Assembly (NCBI GenBank): GCA_934098705.1
Contig: CAKOPC010000005.1
Coordinates: 1-24,303, forward strand
Length of the DNA: 24,303 nt
DNA from: an uncultured Bacilli bacterium
GTDB taxonomy: Bacteria; Bacillota_I; Bacilli_A; RF39; UBA660
Direction of reading: 5' to 3'
Shown here: one piece after another, positions 21,823 through 24,303 of the stretch
Layout: the number at the start of each line of letters is the position of its first letter
Position numbering within the stretch: the first letter of the stretch is position 1
Made by a program: the position numbers and the translations under genes
Notes under the pieces: model-generated
Told to the model about the DNA's origin: nothing
The model's database searches: none
What the model saw: the letters and a program-made list of their open reading frames with translations, nothing else

Positions 21823-22996
21823 AGTATATGTAACAATTCTATTTATACTTACAATATTTCAAATAGTATTTTGTCTTTTCTTTAATGTTTCAATATATAA
21901 AAAAGAAAAAGATACTTTAGATAATAATATAAAAATGTTATCAAGTATAGATGATGACACTTATCAAAATGAAAATAATATTTTTTTAGACTATAATGTG
22001 TATACAGTATTATTAACAGATAATAATGAAATACTTGGTATAATTAGTCATAATTATAATACTAAAGTAGATAATAGTATTGTAAAGATAGCTAAAATGA
22101 TTATTCGTACTAAAGATATAAAAAAGGCTAATAATTTATATTTTGATAGATATTTATATTACTTTAAAGATGGATCATACATAACAATTATAGATAATTA
22201 TAAACATCAACAGAAATTAATATTAAGTTTAGAAGTATCAATATTATTATTTTTATTCTTTGAAGTTATTGTTTTATATTTATCAAAACTAATAACAGAT
22301 TATATAATAGAACCAGCATATGAAAGCTATAACAAGCAAAAAGAGTTTATCGAGGATGCATCTCATGAACTTAAAACACCACTTTCCGTTATTTTAGCAA
22401 GTTGTGAAGCTTATGAAACTTTTAAAGATAAAAAGTATTTAGACACTATAAAAGATGAAACTTTAAAAATGAATAAATTAGTATGTGATTTATTAGATTT
22501 ATCAAAATTAGAAGATGATGATGTTAAAAAAACTTTTACAAATATTAATTTATCAAAGCTTGTAACAAAACAAATTTTAACATTTGAACCACTTGCTTTT
22601 GAAAAAAATATTACTTTTGAAGACTTAGTACAAGATAATATAAATATTTATTGTAATAGCGAAGATATACAATCTTTAATAGAAATAATAATTGATAATG
22701 CTATATCACATAGTTATAAAAATAATAAAATTACAGTTTCTTTAAATAGTTTAAAAGATAATGTAACATTAAAAATTACAAATGCTGGAGAGCCTATAAA
22801 GAAAGAAGAAGAAGATAAAATATTTGAAAGATTTTACAGAAGTGATAAATCAAGAAATAGAAATAAAAGTAGATATGGACTTGGACTTGCTATTGCAAAA
22901 AGAATTGTTTTAAATCATAATGGTAGTATTAAAGCATCATCAAAAAATTGCTTTACAACTTTTACAATAATTTTACCAAAAAATAAATCTATTTAA
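21803..22996 (+). CDS. Sensor histidine kinase
   Basis: 397 residues. TM1 (about 9-28), an extracytoplasmic sensor region (about 30-138), TM2 (about 141-163), then HisKA with phospho-His188 in FIEDASHELKTPLSVI, N-box IEIIIDNAISHSY, F-box KIFERFYRSDKSR, and G-box YGLGLAIAKRI. The sensor loop lacks cysteines and matches no named domain that I can see. It autophosphorylates and passes the phosphate to the regulator encoded upstream. Confidence 0.93.
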   Translation: MKKLRNKVYVTILFILTIFQIVFCLFFNVSIYKKEKDTLDNNIKMLSSIDDDTYQNENNIFLDYNVYTVLLTDNNEILGIISHNYNTKVDNSIVKIAKMIIRTKDIKKANNLYFDRYLYYFKDGSYITIIDNYKHQQKLILSLEVSILLFLFFEVIVLYLSKLITDYIIEPAYESYNKQKEFIEDASHELKTPLSVILASCEAYETFKDKKYLDTIKDETLKMNKLVCDLLDLSKLEDDDVKKTFTNINLSKLVTKQILTFEPLAFEKNITFEDLVQDNINIYCNSEDIQSLIEIIIDNAISHSYKNNKITVSLNSLKDNVTLKITNAGEPIKKEEEDKIFERFYRSDKSRNRNKSRYGLGLAIAKRIVLNHNGSIKASSKNCFTTFTIILPKNKSI

Positions 22997-23035
22997 TGTT
23001 CTTTTAATTTTCAAACTATATATTTAATATGTAGA

Positions 23036-23150
23036 AAGGAAGTGGTATATGATTAACACATACAAAGCGTAATTAAAAAATATAAAAACAAATCTCTATC
23101 CAAACTTTTTAAAACAAAAAATAAAGACGTATTTAAACTCCCTAACGCCT
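23036..23150 (+). pseudogene. Broken tiny ORF (about 33 aa) after the histidine kinase
   Basis: A strong ribosome site GAAAGGAAGTGG (23036-23047) precedes ATG 23049, which reads only MINTYKA before TAA at 23070-23072. In another frame from 23063 a basic peptide runs QSVIKKYKNKSLSKLF..., ending FKLPNA and TAA at about 23150. Joining the two after MINT gives one continuous small basic protein, so a one- or two-base frame change near 23061 is likely. Alternatively only the 7-mer is made. Function is unknown. Confidence 0.4.
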
Positions 23151-23215
23151 AATTTTAAAAATAAATTTTAAATTATTTTATATCGTAAAAAAAACAAAGG
23201 ATTAGATAATAATCT

Positions 23216-23243
23216 AAAAAAGGCTCATAACTAGAGCCTTTTT
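23216..23243. terminator. Bidirectional terminator before the sortase gene
   Basis: AAAAAAGGCTC (23216-23226), loop ATAACTA, GAGCCTTTTT (23234-23243), A- and T-flanked. A weaker hairpin TTAGAT/ATCTAA lies just upstream. Confidence 0.85.
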
Positions 23244-23970
23244 ATAATGCAATTTTTTTTGCTGATATTATAAGTAATTTATTATAATATTTTCCAAATA
23301 AACAAGTTTGCAAAACTAATACTTTTTCATTATTATTAATAATAACACCATCTTCATATATTGACATTTCTTTTAATCTTTTAAAATGTTCTTTATATTC
23401 TTCATCACTTTCATATGTAAACTTCATATGTTCTTCTTTACTTGATTTATTAACTATAGCAACTGAAAATATTTCATAGTGTTCTAAAGTATCGTTATAT
23501 TTAAAATAAATATCTTTATTATTTTCATAAAAAGCATGATCTAAATATTTTTCGAGTTTTTTAAAAGGAAGATCATATATACTAGAATTATGACCATAGA
23601 TATTTATCTGTTTTGATGTTTCATCTTGTCGATAATCAATAAATGGTACTGATGATATAAAACTTTCATTTTTATATAAACTATGATTTAAGTAATAATC
23701 ATTATTATTTGTTTTAACAATAGGCATTAAAATATCAAGAGATTTAATTTCAAGAAGAGCTACTATATCATCATTATTATATTTTTCTTTAAGACTATTT
23801 ATAGATATATCATTTATATCTTTATAAACATCTATTAAGTTTGTTTCCTTTACTTCTTTTAATTCTTCTTTTATTTTTAAGTTCTTTTTTAAAAGCATAA
23901 AGCCTGTTACTAAAACAATAAGTAATAAAATAGTAATAATAAGTAAATCTTTTGTTTTTAATTTTTTCAT
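23242..23970 (-). CDS. Class B-like sortase with Lys at the expected Arg position
   Basis: 242 residues with an N-terminal TM anchor (about 9-27), a coiled-coil neck and a sortase barrel. Catalytic His127 is in INIYGHNSS and Cys223 in VLVLQTCLFG. The strand after Cys, where the third catalytic residue (Arg) normally lies, reads YYNKLLIISAKK: Lys231 is in its place and no Arg follows. Helices between His and Cys fit class B. Sortases cleave a C-terminal sorting signal and join the protein to peptidoglycan or pilin; no LPXTG- or NPXTN-like substrate is complete in the window, though the divergent secreted protein is a candidate. AAAGGGGAAA precedes the start, and a TTGACA promoter is at 24028-24000. 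Confidence 0.8.
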   Translation of the reverse strand: MKKLKTKDLLIITILLLIVLVTGFMLLKKNLKIKEELKEVKETNLIDVYKDINDISINSLKEKYNNDDIVALLEIKSLDILMPIVKTNNNDYYLNHSLYKNESFISSVPFIDYRQDETSKQINIYGHNSSIYDLPFKKLEKYLDHAFYENNKDIYFKYNDTLEHYEIFSVAIVNKSSKEEHMKFTYESDEEYKEHFKRLKEMSIYEDGVIINNNEKVLVLQTCLFGKYYNKLLIISAKKIAL

Positions 23971-23999
23971 AATAATTTCCCCTTTGTAAAATCAACCAT

Positions 24000-24028
24000 A
24001 TATTATAATAAATTTATAAAATTGTCAA
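24000..24028 (-). promoter_or_regulatory. Promoter of the sortase gene
   Basis: Minus strand TTGACA (24028-24023), then TAATAT (24005-24000) at 17 bases or TATAAT (24007-24002) at 15. Confidence 0.6.
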
Positions 24029-24058
24029 TTTTTTTTTAATATTAAAAAATATCTTGTA

Positions 24059-24088
24059 TTGACTTATAAAAAAGTAAAATAGTATAAT
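24059..24088 (+). promoter_or_regulatory. Promoter of the secreted-protein gene
   Basis: TTGACT (24059-24064), 18-base spacer, TATAAT (24083-24088). The hexamers equal those of the poly-G promoter at 15422, but the spacer is ordinary sequence. Confidence 0.75.
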
Positions 24089-24117
24089 AATATATAGTTT
24101 AAAATAGGAGAAGTGTT

Positions 24118-24303
24118 ATGAAGCAAAGATTAATAAAGGTATCAAGAGTGCTATTAGTAATAGGTATAATAAGTATAATAATTGGAGTAAGTTATGCAGG
24201 TATAACTGGTATAAAATATATTGGACTAAATGAAAATAAAATAAATAACTGTAAGATAGATATATCATTTAAAGAAGGTAAGGGTATTAGTCTTACAAAT
24301 ACT
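24118..24303 (+). CDS. N terminus of a secreted or anchored protein (3' truncated)
   Basis: ATG 24118 follows TAGGAG (24105-24110). The 62 visible residues start MKQRLIKVSRVLLVIGIISI with a signal/anchor helix (about 10-30), then a beta-rich beginning of an ectodomain (NCKIDISFKEGKGISLTNT). The ISLTNT segment after a Cys-containing strand resembles secreted TasA/camelysin-like or Ig-like proteins common in gut Firmicutes. The gene continues beyond the window. It is divergent from the sortase gene and could be its substrate. Confidence 0.7.
   Translation, partial: MKQRLIKVSRVLLVIGIISIIIGVSYAGITGIKYIGLNENKINNCKIDISFKEGKGISLTNT

Noticed and set aside
1..24303. Mollicute genetic code with TGA as Trp
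   Set aside because: TGA ends scpA, spoVAD and dltA at exact overlaps with the next start codons.

Overview
The window is strongly AT-rich DNA from a Gram-positive, apparently spore-forming bacterium. TGA is used as an ordinary stop (scpA, spoVAD and dltA end in TGA), so this is not the Mycoplasma code. Start codons usually follow parts of a canonical AGAAAGGAGGTGAT Shine-Dalgarno sequence. The spoVA genes, scpAB, dltAC, VanW, a class B-like sortase and an Acholeplasma-type glycolipid glycosyltransferase point to a low-GC Firmicute of the Bacilli/Erysipelotrichia/RF39-like gut lineages. That placement is inferred from protein flavour, not from a marker tree.

Layout. 1-414: 3' end of a secreted FGE/C-type-lectin-like protein. 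497-2990: sporulation sigma factor plus spoVAC-spoVAD-spoVAE, the channel set for dipicolinic acid uptake into the forespore. 3004-3513 (-): Cys-rich CFI-box-like protein. 3629-6408: DUF1292 protein, membrane-anchored lytic transglycosylase and the condensin partners scpA-scpB. 6419-6505: tRNA-Leu(CAA). 6506-8300: a patch that looks accessory, with a 42-aa ORF, a frame-disrupted DUF3644/HEPN-like gene, and two compact transcription units without a convincing protein, the first folding into a strongly closed RNA. 8341-11713: coiled-coil membrane protein, amidoligase, a three-TM protein, a tiny Gly/Tyr/Cys-rich membrane protein and a cytosolic transglutaminase-like protein. 11755-12504: ZIP metal transporter.

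12543-19644 is an envelope locus: GT4 glycolipid glycosyltransferase (-), O-antigen-ligase/Wzy-like polymerase or ligase, a repeat-bearing surface protein (ATDxx repeats), VanW, and a DltA-DltC pair for D-alanine activation with no DltB or DltD in the window. The surface protein's promoter has an 11-G homopolymer between its -35 and -10 boxes, the signature of phase variation by promoter-spacer slippage.

19660-24303: PrsW-like membrane protease (-), tRNA-Arg(CCT) (-), 5-formyl-THF cyclo-ligase with a leaderless-looking start, an OmpR/HK two-component system, a broken tiny ORF, a class B-like sortase (-) with Lys where the catalytic Arg is expected, and, divergently, the start of a secreted protein that runs off the window.

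Best candidates for new biology are the poly-G promoter driving the ATD-repeat surface protein, and the HEPN-like gene followed by a self-contained structured RNA gene.
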